From: Nitrobacter sp051535235 | GTDB taxonomy: Bacteria; Pseudomonadota; Alphaproteobacteria; Rhizobiales; Xanthobacteraceae | Reading direction: 5' to 3' | Assembly (NCBI RefSeq): GCF_051535235.1 | Contig: NZ_JBPPLZ010000011.1 | Coordinates: 7,859-71,858, forward strand | Length of the DNA: 64,000 bases | Shown: in pieces, positions 17,439-25,533 of the stretch | How the letters are laid out: each line of letters opens with the position of its first letter | Position numbering within the stretch: the first letter of the stretch is position 1 | The notes under the pieces: model-generated | Told to the model about the DNA's origin: nothing | What the model saw: only the letters and a program-made list of their open reading frames with translations | Databases searched by the model: none | Made by a program: the position numbers and the translations under genes

Positions 17439-17915
17439 TCAGTTTGGCCGGCCTGCCGCCGACCGCTTGCCGACGCGGTGCTTGAGGTCGATGCGATCGC
17501 GCGAGGAGACTGCCAGGAGATCGGCGGCGCGCCACACCACGTTCTCCTCGAATTCGCTGACGTGACCGTCCGCGTAAACCAGTTCCCACATCATTTCTAC
17601 GATGCGCAAACGGTCCTCGTCGTTCAGCGATCGCATGATCACGCTGGTGAAATGGTAGAGATCGACCGCCTCACCCTCCTCCAGCGTCGCCGCTTCGATC
17701 AGCTTGTCGGCGGTGCCGGGATCGAGCTCAAAACGGGTTTCGATCAGTTCGTGCAGCTTGCGAAGTTCAACCTCGGAGGGCGCGCCGTCGAGCGAGATGA
17801 TATGGACGAACAGCGCAGTCGCCGCGAGCTTGCATCCTGTTTCGTCGAAGACCCGGTGCTCCGACGTTTCGGAGGACACAACGTCGGCAATGAAATGGCG
17901 CAGTTTATCGAGCAT
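17439..17915 (-). CDS. TerB-family (tellurite-resistance TerB-like) protein
   Basis: This 158-residue helical protein matches the TerB-like fold. Two similar acidic-helix halves are visible, ALFVHIISLDGAPSEVELRK and MMWELVYADGHVSEFEENVV, each with the D-G-x-x-x-x-E pattern that forms the metal-associated acidic cluster. Such standalone TerB proteins are common in Alphaproteobacteria and are not tied to tellurite; they are often thought to act near membranes or in stress responses, without proof. No ter genes lie nearby. Three 12-bp direct repeats lie directly upstream (17929-17964), which is unusual and could affect expression. Confidence 0.82.
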   Translation of the reverse strand: MLDKLRHFIADVVSSETSEHRVFDETGCKLAATALFVHIISLDGAPSEVELRKLHELIETRFELDPGTADKLIEAATLEEGEAVDLYHFTSVIMRSLNDEDRLRIVEMMWELVYADGHVSEFEENVVWRAADLLAVSSRDRIDLKHRVGKRSAAGRPN

Positions 17916-17928
17916 CGGTCCGTCTGCC

Positions 17929-17964
17929 GCAATGTTTGGTGCAATGTCTCGCGCAATGTCTGGA
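17929..17964. repeat. Three tandem 12-bp repeats in the terB-like leader
   Basis: The units gcaatgtttggt, gcaatgtctcgc and gcaatgtctgga share gcaatgt exactly at a strict 12-base period. The array begins 14 bases upstream of the TerB start and would cover its ribosome-binding region or promoter. Confidence 0.85.
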
Positions 17965-18086
17965 ATATCACGCGACCGCGTTCATTGATACGGAAGTCAA
18001 CCATGCAGCTTCCGCCGGAGTTCCCCGCGAAAGGGTTACGTTTCGGCAAGGCAGCGGGCTGGTCGGCAAGGCAGTGGACTTGGAGC

Positions 18087-18317
18087 CTACTCGCCGTGCT
18101 CGGTCAATGTCCTGGCGCACCTCTTGCTGAGCTTGGCGCGGTGTTCCTTCAAACACGCCAGAACAACCATATCGCCGTCGTTCATCTTGGACCGGCAATA
18201 CCGCGCCACGTCGCGCGCGCAGTCGGAATGGTGTTTCTCACCGGCGCCTTGCGCCGATGCGACAGCGGTCATTCCGAGCAGAGAAAGAAGGGAGAGAATG
18301 GCGGCGAGACGGGTCAT
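18087..18317 (-). CDS. Small secreted Cys-rich protein
   Basis: This 76-residue protein has a signal peptide, MTRLAAILSLLSLLGMTAVASAQ, with likely cleavage after ASA. It leaves a mature chain of about 53 residues with four cysteines in the pattern CARDVARYC ... VVLACLKEHRAKLSKRC. This C-x7-C ... C-x10-C arrangement resembles the cysteine-rich GLG1-type repeat found in short periplasmic proteins of Bradyrhizobium relatives; it probably forms two disulfides. The function is unknown. The ATG at 18317 is preferred because it begins the signal peptide; a longer frame from 18377 adds a basic Cys-containing stub that would disrupt it. Confidence 0.7.
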   Translation of the reverse strand: MTRLAAILSLLSLLGMTAVASAQGAGEKHHSDCARDVARYCRSKMNDGDMVVLACLKEHRAKLSKRCARTLTEHGE

Positions 18318-18431
18318 CGGCGCTCCAACAGGTCGGTTGAAATCTGCGTGCCTCTTGCAAAAAAACCGGGCTTGCAAAAACCGGGCGGCGATCCTCTAGA
18401 GTCAACGTGGTCGAACCGGACTAACCGGAGT

Positions 18432-18674
18432 CTAGGACGGAAGCAATTCCTCTCCTGAAATAACCTTCTCTACCGCTGCAATGCCGCGATCGGCCAGTTG
18501 TATTTTGTGCCTGACTCCCGAACGCCAGGCGACGATCATGGCGTGTGCCGCGTCCTGCCGCAGTTCTACGCGCCGGACCGCATGCCCCGAGAATGTCAGA
18601 TAGCGCATCACAATGTCGAGCGCCCCGCTCAAAACGGCCGGGTCTACATCCAGGGGCCAGAGGTACGGCAACAT
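18432..18674 (-). CDS. Small protein of unknown function
   Basis: This 80-residue protein contains LPYLWPLDVDPAVLSGALDI and ends in GVRHKIQLADRGIAAVEKVI. No domain is recognised, no signal peptide or membrane helix is seen, and its composition is ordinary, which supports it being real. The ATG at 18674 lies 7 bases after GAGGAG; an in-frame ATG at 18695 is possible but has no such ribosome-binding site. Its neighbours are other small unknown genes between the TerB gene and tRNA-Thr, all on the minus strand. Confidence 0.6.
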   Translation of the reverse strand: MLPYLWPLDVDPAVLSGALDIVMRYLTFSGHAVRRVELRQDAAHAMIVAWRSGVRHKIQLADRGIAAVEKVISGEELLPS

Positions 18675-18757
18675 CACACACTCCTCATCGCGCACGGTGT
18701 AGGAAGCATCAACGACCTGAAGGGTTCCAGAAACTAACCCGGGATGGGGACTTTTGG

Positions 18758-19000
18758 CTACGTGAAAGCTTCAGGATTCTCGGTGAGGTATTCTATCCAC
18801 AGCCGCTCCATCATTCGCTCCACCTCCTGTGGCTCGTATTCTTCTCCGTTCCCCAGGACTTTCCCCATCTGGCCCTTATAGATCGTGCCCGAGTTGGGAC
18901 TGTTGAAATGCGGCGTGAATGTCGCACCCGTGGGAATATGCGTTATGCCTTCCATGGTCACCATGAATTGGTCGGGCGTTACAGGTGTGGCCATGTGCAT
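18758..19000 (-). CDS. Small protein of unknown function
   Basis: This 80-residue protein runs from MHMATPVTPDQFMVTMEGIT through GATFTPHFNSPNSGTIYKGQ to an acidic C-terminus (EEYEPQEVERMMERLWIEYL). I do not recognise a family. The C-terminal segment looks like one amphipathic helix. The second ATG (18994) follows a GGGA and may be the true start. The base composition is lower in GC than its neighbours, suggesting a recent or accessory origin. It lies between the 80-residue gene downstream and tRNA-Thr upstream. Confidence 0.55.
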   Translation of the reverse strand: MHMATPVTPDQFMVTMEGITHIPTGATFTPHFNSPNSGTIYKGQMGKVLGNGEEYEPQEVERMMERLWIEYLTENPEAFT

Positions 19001-19201
19001 CCCGTCGAGTGCCGTTTTCCGTTCAAGATTGACACGCGCGCGTCATCGCCTTGCCTTCTGACCGCGTGAGCGAGAATTCGAATGAGCAAGCCTCATGCGG
19101 CAAGCGCGTCTGCTTTCGCATGGCTTCCGGTGGTTCCCTGACGACAGCGGCATGATCCAGCGGGAATTTACAAATTTAGTCAGCATTTCCAGCCATATGG
19201 T

Positions 19202-19277
19202 TGGTGCCGCTTGCGTGACTCGAACACGCGACCCCATCATTACGAATGATGTGCTCTACCAACTGAGCTAAAGCGGC
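19202..19277 (-). tRNA. tRNA-Thr (anticodon CGT)
   Basis: Read on the minus strand, the 76 bases give a full cloverleaf with encoded CCA. The acceptor GCCGCTT pairs with AAGCGGC. The D arm is GCTC/GAGC, the anticodon arm CATCA/TGATG with loop TTCGTAA, and the T arm GCGTG/CACGC with loop TTCGAGT. Anticodon CGT reads ACG. Confidence 0.97.
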
Positions 19278-19436
19278 TTAACCCTTCACATGAGCCATGC
19301 TGGACATAAGCCATGCCGGGGTCATTGCGGCGCGGCCGGCAAAATTCCGGCGCACCTCACTCTGATTATCGGGCGCGGCCCCCCTTTGCAAGAACCCGCC
19401 GCCGCGCCGCCGACAAATATCGCCGCTCGACAACCG

Positions 19437-21089
19437 TCAGGTGCTTCGGCGCGACAGGAGGCCGCGCAACCCTCCGGCCTGGCGTGCGGCGGAAGCGTTT
19501 TCCTCAGCAAATCCGTCGTTTTGCTGATCTTCATCGACTCCCGGATCGTCGGGCGCGCGAACGATCGGAATCACCGCGGGAATGTCGGATGCGACGGTCT
19601 TGTCCGAGTCCGCTTGGGCGCGAAAGCTCGGCGATGGCTCGGCCTCGACTCCTGATGGTGACGGTTCAACCGCGACAACCGGCGTGACGTCGCCCTGAGC
19701 GGCGGCGGGCCCGCCCGGAGACGCCGGGGGCAACGCTTCGACGCGCGGCGCTTCGCCCGCGATCTGGTCCGGAAGTCCCGCCTCGACCAAAGCGGGCCTG
19801 CTCGAGGGCAGCGCCGCCAGCGGGGTCTGCCATTGAAAGGCGTCAAGCCGTCCGGTGACCGGCGAGACCGGGCGCCAGTGGTCCGACACGTACCCGTCCG
19901 CGGTCCAGACCGGATCGTGCAGGGCACGGACCGCGCGCAGCGTCCAGGCGCGGGCGCGGCCGCTATCGGCGTGTTCGTTGTGCTCGATTTCGGCCATCAA
20001 CATCGCAACGCGTTGTGTCGGCGCCGCAATCAGCGGCTCCAGTGCAGCACGGGCGCGGGCGAATTCGCTGGCGTCGATCGCCGCGCGCGCGATGGCCATC
20101 GCGCCTTCCGGATGACCCGGCGTTTTTTCCGCCAGCGTCTCGATCCGCGCCAGCCGCTCCCGCGCCGAGTCGCCGGGCGTGACATGAGCATAGGCATCGG
20201 CGAGATCAGGGTGCGGCTGCGCCAGCCATGCGGTTTCGATCATCCGCATCGCACGCCGCATCTGGTTCGCTTCGCCCAGATACCGGCTCGCAAGCACCAC
20301 GGCCGGAACCAGCGTCGGCGCGAATTTCACCGCCTCCATCACGGCATTGCGCGACGCGTCGCGATCCGACTGTTCAAGCTCCAGCGCCCGCGCGGTCAGC
20401 AGCACGCCGCGCTGACGGCGATACAGCGTCTTGTCGATCAGTCCCGACGCGACGTTCTTGTCGAGGATGGCCAGCGCGCCGGTCCAGTCGGCCGCCGCGC
20501 AGCGATAGCCGAGCGCGGCTTGCGAGGCCCACATCGACGACGGCGAGACCTTGAGCGCTTCCTCGGCGATCGCAACGGCGGCTGCGCGATCGTCGGCACG
20601 CTGGGCTTCGATGAAAAGCCCGCGCAAGCCGAGCAACCGCGTATCCGCCCGTTCGGCCATGGTGCGGAAGGCACGCTGCGCGCGGTCCGCATTGCCGTCA
20701 AGCTGCGCGGACTGCGCATGCAGCAGCAGCGTCAACGGATCGCGCGACACCAGCCGCCGGGCAACCCTGGCATGAGATCGCGCGGCCGCGGCGTCGCCCT
20801 GACCGATCGCAAGAAGTCCACGGGTAACCGCCTCCCGGCCACGCGCGTTCCGGCGTTCCCGCCGCGCACGCCGCAGGCGCTTCGGCGCGAGCCACAGACC
20901 CCGCACGATGCTCCACAACAGAACGGAGGCAACGACAAGCACGCCCACCCCAAGCACGAACGCTGGCAGCGTGGCTTCGACCCGCCAGACATCCCATGAC
21001 ATCACGATCGTGCCGGTTTGATCGGCAACCCAGGTGGCGCCCAGCGCCGCCAGTGCAATTAGAACGAGGAACAGGATAATGCGGAACAT
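19437..21089 (-). CDS. hemY: HemY-like TPR protein of the heme operon
   Basis: This 550-residue protein starts with two membrane helices (IILFLVLIALAALGATWVAD and AFVLGVGVLVVASVLLWSIV). A basic segment and a long Ala-rich helical region with TPR-like pairs follow, including GNADRAQRAFRTMAERADTR. The last 130 residues are a low-complexity Pro/Ala/Glu tail. This is the HemY N-terminal/TPR family found at the end of hemCD-mic60 operons; despite the name it is not a protoporphyrinogen oxidase. Its role is thought to be structural, at the membrane near heme synthesis. It begins 7 bases after the mic60 stop. The family call is firm and the molecular role is not known. Confidence 0.88.
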   Translation of the reverse strand: MFRIILFLVLIALAALGATWVADQTGTIVMSWDVWRVEATLPAFVLGVGVLVVASVLLWSIVRGLWLAPKRLRRARRERRNARGREAVTRGLLAIGQGDAAAARSHARVARRLVSRDPLTLLLHAQSAQLDGNADRAQRAFRTMAERADTRLLGLRGLFIEAQRADDRAAAVAIAEEALKVSPSSMWASQAALGYRCAAADWTGALAILDKNVASGLIDKTLYRRQRGVLLTARALELEQSDRDASRNAVMEAVKFAPTLVPAVVLASRYLGEANQMRRAMRMIETAWLAQPHPDLADAYAHVTPGDSARERLARIETLAEKTPGHPEGAMAIARAAIDASEFARARAALEPLIAAPTQRVAMLMAEIEHNEHADSGRARAWTLRAVRALHDPVWTADGYVSDHWRPVSPVTGRLDAFQWQTPLAALPSSRPALVEAGLPDQIAGEAPRVEALPPASPGGPAAAQGDVTPVVAVEPSPSGVEAEPSPSFRAQADSDKTVASDIPAVIPIVRAPDDPGVDEDQQNDGFAEENASAARQAGGLRGLLSRRST

Positions 21090-21096
21090 CTGAAAC

Positions 21097-22398
21097 CTAT
21101 GGCGCTGGTTTGGTCAGCGCCGCCATCGCATCGGCTGCGAATTGATGCGACGCGGCAAGAGCGGCATCGCGTGCGTCGACCCTGGCGATCCAGGGCTCGG
21201 CAGCGGTGCGATCGGCAGCGGGAAGTGAGTTCAATTCTGCCTTCGCGGCGGCAACGTCGTTTTTCCGCGCCGATGCGGCGATGCGCTCGACGATGGCGCT
21301 GGCGGCTTCCGTGTGGGAACCATCGATGCGTTCGATGTGCACCATGCGTGCTGCGCCTTGCTGAATCTGGTCCACGATGCTGCCGGTCGTCGCCATGACC
21401 GGCGCCGGTGCGATCTTCGGCACGATCGCAAGCAACTCGCGAGACAGCACATTCGCGCTCGGCACGCCCGTGTCCGCGAATACCTCCAGCGACTTCAACG
21501 TGCCGGGATCGGCGATCAGAGCCTTGGACGCCGTCAGCAGATCGCCATAAGGCTGCCCCTGGCGCACCGCCATATTGAGCAGCGTCGCGGCCATCGCCCG
21601 GCGGAGCGGCACGTCGTCGACCAGAGCCGGCTCATGCTTGGATGCGCCGGCGCTCAGGGTTTGCGTCGTCTGCTCGACCTGATGCTCGACCTGGGCGAGC
21701 CGCGCGCTGATGGCCGCAAGATCAGACGCGTTGTCGGCGTCGTCGTGCGGTACCGCCGCGCCGTCTGCATCGTGCGGCACCGCCGCGCCGTCCTTCAACC
21801 TCGCTGCGAGCTTGTCGGACTGACCGCGAACGGCATCCAAATCACCGCGCAAGGATGCAACGGATTTTTCCAGCGCATCGATGCGCGCCACGGCGGCCGG
21901 ATCGGGCGCCGGAGCAGCCGGTTTGCCGGCTTTGGACTCGACGCTGGCCACGCGGTTCGAAAGATCGCCGAACTGCTCCAAACTGACTTGCGGCGCAGAG
22001 GCTGAAGATGATGGTGGCCAGTCCGCCAGCCACGCGCCGCCGATCACGGCCCCGGCCGCGATCGCGCCGCTGAGCGCACCAAGTACGGCCGACAAGGCGC
22101 GGGAGCGCGGGGGCGGAGCAACCGGCTGCTCGGAAACAGACCGCTGATCGCCGATCGCGCTGTCCGCATCGGCGGTCCACGACGTTCGATTGGTTTCGAG
22201 GTCTGCGGCAGGCGAGTGGTTGTGCCAGCCCCCCTCCTGCGTCGCGTCATCTTGCCTGTTATCGGCGGCTACGTCCGAAAGCCCTGAAGCGGCTTGATTC
22301 GTCTCCCTGGCGCCTTCAGTCGTTTCAATGTCCGTGGCAGGCGGGTGCTTCTGCGAGCTCCCCTCCTGCGACGTGTCATCGTGCCTGTCATCTGCCAT
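21097..22398 (-). CDS. Mitofilin/Mic60-like membrane protein
   Basis: This 433-residue protein has a disordered acidic N-terminus and a single membrane helix, ALSAVLGALSGAIAAGAVIG (about residues 101-120). A coiled-coil region follows (about 140-260), then a helical C-terminal mitofilin signature region (LRRAMAATLLNMAVRQGQPY onward). The position between hemD and hemY is the classic alphaproteobacterial mic60 locus; in mitochondria and some alphaproteobacteria Mic60 shapes inner-membrane folds. Two internal duplications are visible: a Gln/Asp/His-rich unit at residues 5-28 and 48-70, and DGAAVPHD twice within the coiled-coil region. The ATG at 22398 is chosen because the upstream frame is unlike the family. 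Confidence 0.82.
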   Translation of the reverse strand: MADDRHDDTSQEGSSQKHPPATDIETTEGARETNQAASGLSDVAADNRQDDATQEGGWHNHSPAADLETNRTSWTADADSAIGDQRSVSEQPVAPPPRSRALSAVLGALSGAIAAGAVIGGAWLADWPPSSSASAPQVSLEQFGDLSNRVASVESKAGKPAAPAPDPAAVARIDALEKSVASLRGDLDAVRGQSDKLAARLKDGAAVPHDADGAAVPHDDADNASDLAAISARLAQVEHQVEQTTQTLSAGASKHEPALVDDVPLRRAMAATLLNMAVRQGQPYGDLLTASKALIADPGTLKSLEVFADTGVPSANVLSRELLAIVPKIAPAPVMATTGSIVDQIQQGAARMVHIERIDGSHTEAASAIVERIAASARKNDVAAAKAELNSLPAADRTAAEPWIARVDARDAALAASHQFAADAMAALTKPAP

Positions 22399-22515
22399 CG
22401 TCACGGTTCCCCATTGCGGCGACACATCAGTATCAGATCGAGACCCCTCTCCCCCTATTACCCCGATTACGGTCGCAACGCACCAACTACCGCGCCTGCG
22501 GCCGCACCGCACAAT

Positions 22516-23262
22516 TCACCGCGATGAGGGCTGCAACGCGCCATCGAGCGCGTCCAATACCGCATTTTCGGCCGGCGCGCTCGCCACCACCACATGGGGA
22601 GCGCCGGCATCGCGCAAAATTGAGGCCACGGCTCCGGAGATACAGCATTGCGGAATCGCCAAAGCCGATATTTCGACGCCCCCGACGCGAACGGCATCCA
22701 GAAATGCGCGGGCGCTGCGTCGCGAGTAATGCAGCACCGCCGAGATCCGGTGAGCGGCAAATGCATCGCAGACGTCGCGGGCGAGATTCGCCACCGGCGC
22801 CATCCGGTAGCAGATCGCCGTCACGACGGCCAAACCGCGCGCTCCGAGTTCTCCGGCGAGATCGCATGACCGGTCAGCCGCTGCAAGATAAAGTATTCTG
22901 GCTCCCTTCGGCAGGGTTTTGGCGCGGACGCTGTTGATAATGAGATCGCGCAACGCAACCGCGTCTCCACCCGCCGCGGCCACGTTCTGAAAGCCGGCAT
23001 CGCGCGCCGCCTCCGCGGTATGCCGGCCGACCGCGAACACGGCCAGCCTCAGCAGCGGCTCTCTGCCCGGATGGGCAGCGAGCGCGCGCAGGGCGTTGGC
23101 GCTGGTCACGATGACGGCCTCGTAACCGGCGTCCGGATCGATCTCGAACGGGACCGCCTCGAAATGCAGCACCGGCGACAGCAGAACCTCGAGCCCTTTC
23201 GCACGGAGTGCCACGGCCGTGGTCTCGTTGTCCGGTTCAGGCCGTGTGACGAGAACCGCCAA
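22516..23262 (-). CDS. hemD: Uroporphyrinogen-III synthase
   Basis: This 248-residue HemD-family protein begins VLVTRPEPDNETTAVALRAK, matching the poorly conserved but recognisable opening of HemD. It continues through ALRALAAHPG, VGRHTAEAARDAGFQNV and LYLAAADRSCDLAGEL to the domain-2 HYSRRSARAFLDAV. HemD closes and inverts hydroxymethylbilane to uroporphyrinogen III. The start is a TTG at 23262, 3 bases downstream of the hemC stop, since no ATG or GTG is available before the conserved opening; tight spacing suggests translational coupling. It sits second in the hemC-hemD-mic60-hemY operon. Confidence 0.92.
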   Translation of the reverse strand: MAVLVTRPEPDNETTAVALRAKGLEVLLSPVLHFEAVPFEIDPDAGYEAVIVTSANALRALAAHPGREPLLRLAVFAVGRHTAEAARDAGFQNVAAAGGDAVALRDLIINSVRAKTLPKGARILYLAAADRSCDLAGELGARGLAVVTAICYRMAPVANLARDVCDAFAAHRISAVLHYSRRSARAFLDAVRVGGVEISALAIPQCCISGAVASILRDAGAPHVVVASAPAENAVLDALDGALQPSSR

Positions 23263-23265
23263 CGC

Positions 23266-24216
23266 CTATGCTCCGGCGAACAGCGTGAAGAATTTCTCGC
23301 CGGCGCGATCGCGCAGTTCACGCGCAGCATCCGCCCCGAGCGCGATTGCATCGGCACGCGCGCCCTCGCGCGTGGTCTCGTAGGACTCCTTGCCATCGGG
23401 AGAAATGATGAGACCGCGGAAGTGAATGCGGTCGCCGTTGACGCGGCAATGGCCGCCGATCGGCGTGCGGCAGGAGCCGTCGAGCAGCGCCAGAAAGCTC
23501 CGCTCGGCGCTGAGCGCAACTTCCGTCTCGGAATCGCCGATCGCCTTGACGAAGGAATTGATGCGATCATCGTCACGGCGCGACTCGATTGCGATGGCGC
23601 CCTGCCCCACCGCCGGCAGGAATTCGTCGACCTCCAGAACCCGCGTCGCCTTGTCCTGCAATCCGAGGCGATTGAGGCCGGCCAGCGCCAGCAGCGTGGC
23701 GTCGGCCTCTCCCGCCGCGATCTTGCGCAAGCGCGTCTCGACATTGCCCCGCAGCGAGTTGACCTTGAGATCAGGACGCAGCCGCAGCACCATGGCCTGC
23801 CGCCGCAGCGATGCGGTCCCGACCGTCGCGCCGGCCGGCAGATCGTTCAACGAGCCGGCATGCGGACTGATGAAGACGTCGCGCACGTCCTCGCGCGGCA
23901 GAAACGCCGGCAGCCAGGTGGCGTCGGGCAAAAACGTCGGCACGTCCTTGGACGAATGCACCGCGAAGTCGATGGAGCCAGCCAGCAGGGCTTCCTCGAT
24001 CTCCTTGGTAAAGAGACCCTTGCCGCCGACATCGAACAGCGGACGATCCTGAATCGCGTCGCCCGAGGTGCGGATGGTCTTGATGACGATCCGCTCGGGC
24101 TCGACCTGATGCGCCCGCGCCAGCCGGTCTCGCACCTCGTGGGCCTGCGCCAGCGCCAGCGGGCTGCCGCGGGTACCGATCGTCGCCAATATGTCTGTCT
24201 CACCCGAGGATTGCAC
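23266..24216 (-). CDS. hemC: Hydroxymethylbilane synthase (porphobilinogen deaminase)
   Basis: This 316-residue enzyme has the family opening IGTRGSPLALAQAHEVRDRL, the catalytic Asp91 in FAVHSSKDVPTF, SLRRQAM and LRGNVETRLRK. The dipyrromethane cofactor attaches to Cys249 in LLDGSCRTPIGGH. It condenses four porphobilinogens to hydroxymethylbilane in the heme and vitamin B12 pathway. The start is a GTG at 24216, 6 bases after GAGGT; no ATG is available. It heads the operon and diverges from tsaD across about 230 bases, so the promoters for both must lie in 24217-24446. Confidence 0.97.
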   Translation of the reverse strand: MQSSGETDILATIGTRGSPLALAQAHEVRDRLARAHQVEPERIVIKTIRTSGDAIQDRPLFDVGGKGLFTKEIEEALLAGSIDFAVHSSKDVPTFLPDATWLPAFLPREDVRDVFISPHAGSLNDLPAGATVGTASLRRQAMVLRLRPDLKVNSLRGNVETRLRKIAAGEADATLLALAGLNRLGLQDKATRVLEVDEFLPAVGQGAIAIESRRDDDRINSFVKAIGDSETEVALSAERSFLALLDGSCRTPIGGHCRVNGDRIHFRGLIISPDGKESYETTREGARADAIALGADAARELRDRAGEKFFTLFAGA

Positions 24217-24446
24217 GCCAGGACCTCATAATGTTCCACCGTCAGGAAAGGGAAACGCTGGTTTACCGCATAACGCAAGACCAATATCTAGTGGTCCAGG
24301 TCCAGCATTCTCACTGCCTTGCGGCAGGAGTACTCGTAAAAGCTGGAATCAGCGGGCCAGATTTCTGAATTTGACATCCGCTTGACGGGTTTGCTGCAAA
24401 GTGGGTAGCGAGTGTCAAAGTCACCCCTGCTGGATACGATATACCG

Positions 24447-25520
24447 ATGCTGGTCCTAGGGATCGAGACCACCTGCGATGAAACCGCAGCCGCCGTGGTC
24501 GAGCGCCAGGCGGACGGAAGCGCGCGGATTCTTTCCAACGTCGTGCGCTCGCAGACCGGAGAACACGCCCCCTATGGCGGCGTGGTTCCGGAGATCGCAG
24601 CGCGCGCCCATGTCGATCTGCTCGACGGCATCGTTGCCCGCGCCATGAAGGAGTCGGGGGTGGACTTTCCCCAGCTTTCCGGGGTCGCGGCCGCCGCCGG
24701 ACCGGGGCTGATCGGCGGCGTGATCGTCGGCCTGACCACGGCCAAGGCGATCGCGCTGGTTCACCGGACGCCGCTGATCGCGGTCAATCACCTGGAAGCC
24801 CACGCGCTGACGCCCCGGCTGACCGGCCGGCTCGAATTTCCCTATTGCCTGTTCCTCGCCTCCGGCGGCCATACCCAGATCGTCGCGGTGCTCGGCGTCG
24901 GCAATTATGTACGGCTCGGCACCACGGTCGATGACGCCATGGGCGAAGCCTTCGACAAGGTGGCGAAGATGCTCGGTCTGCCCTATCCCGGCGGCCCGCA
25001 GGTCGAACGCGCCGCGACGAGCGGCGACGCCACGCGATTCACCTTTCCGCGGCCGATGCTCGGGCGTCCCGACGCCAACTTCTCGCTGTCCGGCCTGAAA
25101 ACCGCCGTTCGCAACGAGGCCGGCCGCATCGACCCGCTGCAGCCCCAGGATATCAGCGATCTCTGCGCCGGATTCCAGGCCGCCGTGCTGGAGGCGACGG
25201 CCGACCGGCTCAGCGTCGGCCTCAAATTGTTTCAGGAGCGGTTCGGCACGCCGCGCGCGCTGGTCGCCGCCGGCGGCGTCGCCGCCAATCAGGCGATCCG
25301 CGGTGCGCTCGAGGACGTTGCGGCCCGCGCGCGGACCCCGCTCATCATCCCTCCGCCTGACCTGTGCACCGACAACGGCGCCATGATCGCCTGGGCCGGC
25401 GCCGAACGGCTGGCGGTTGGCTTGACCGACACCCTCGAGGCTCCTCCGCGCGCGCGCTGGCTGCTGGATGCGGAGGCGCAAGCGCCTGCGGGCTTCGCCA
25501 ACAGCCGCGCTGGATTTTGA
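24447..25520 (+). CDS. tsaD: tRNA N6-threonylcarbamoyladenosine transferase TsaD
   Basis: This 357-residue protein of the Kae1/TsaD family opens MLVLGIETTCDETAAAVVE. The metal-binding motif HLEAH is at residues 115-119, followed by ASGGHTQIV, GEAFDKVAKMLGLPYPGG and a C-terminal AAGGVAANQAIR. With TsaB, TsaC and TsaE it adds t6A at position 37 of tRNAs reading ANN codons, which is essential for faithful decoding. The gpsA gene starts 13 bases after its stop, a pairing common in Alphaproteobacteria. It diverges from hemC. Confidence 0.98.
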   Translation: MLVLGIETTCDETAAAVVERQADGSARILSNVVRSQTGEHAPYGGVVPEIAARAHVDLLDGIVARAMKESGVDFPQLSGVAAAAGPGLIGGVIVGLTTAKAIALVHRTPLIAVNHLEAHALTPRLTGRLEFPYCLFLASGGHTQIVAVLGVGNYVRLGTTVDDAMGEAFDKVAKMLGLPYPGGPQVERAATSGDATRFTFPRPMLGRPDANFSLSGLKTAVRNEAGRIDPLQPQDISDLCAGFQAAVLEATADRLSVGLKLFQERFGTPRALVAAGGVAANQAIRGALEDVAARARTPLIIPPPDLCTDNGAMIAWAGAERLAVGLTDTLEAPPRARWLLDAEAQAPAGFANSRAGF

Positions 25521-25533
25521 AGGCGTTGTCGCG

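Noticed and set aside
19437..21089. HemY as protoporphyrinogen oxidase
   Set aside because: There is no FAD-binding motif; the protein is a membrane TPR protein that only shares the name.
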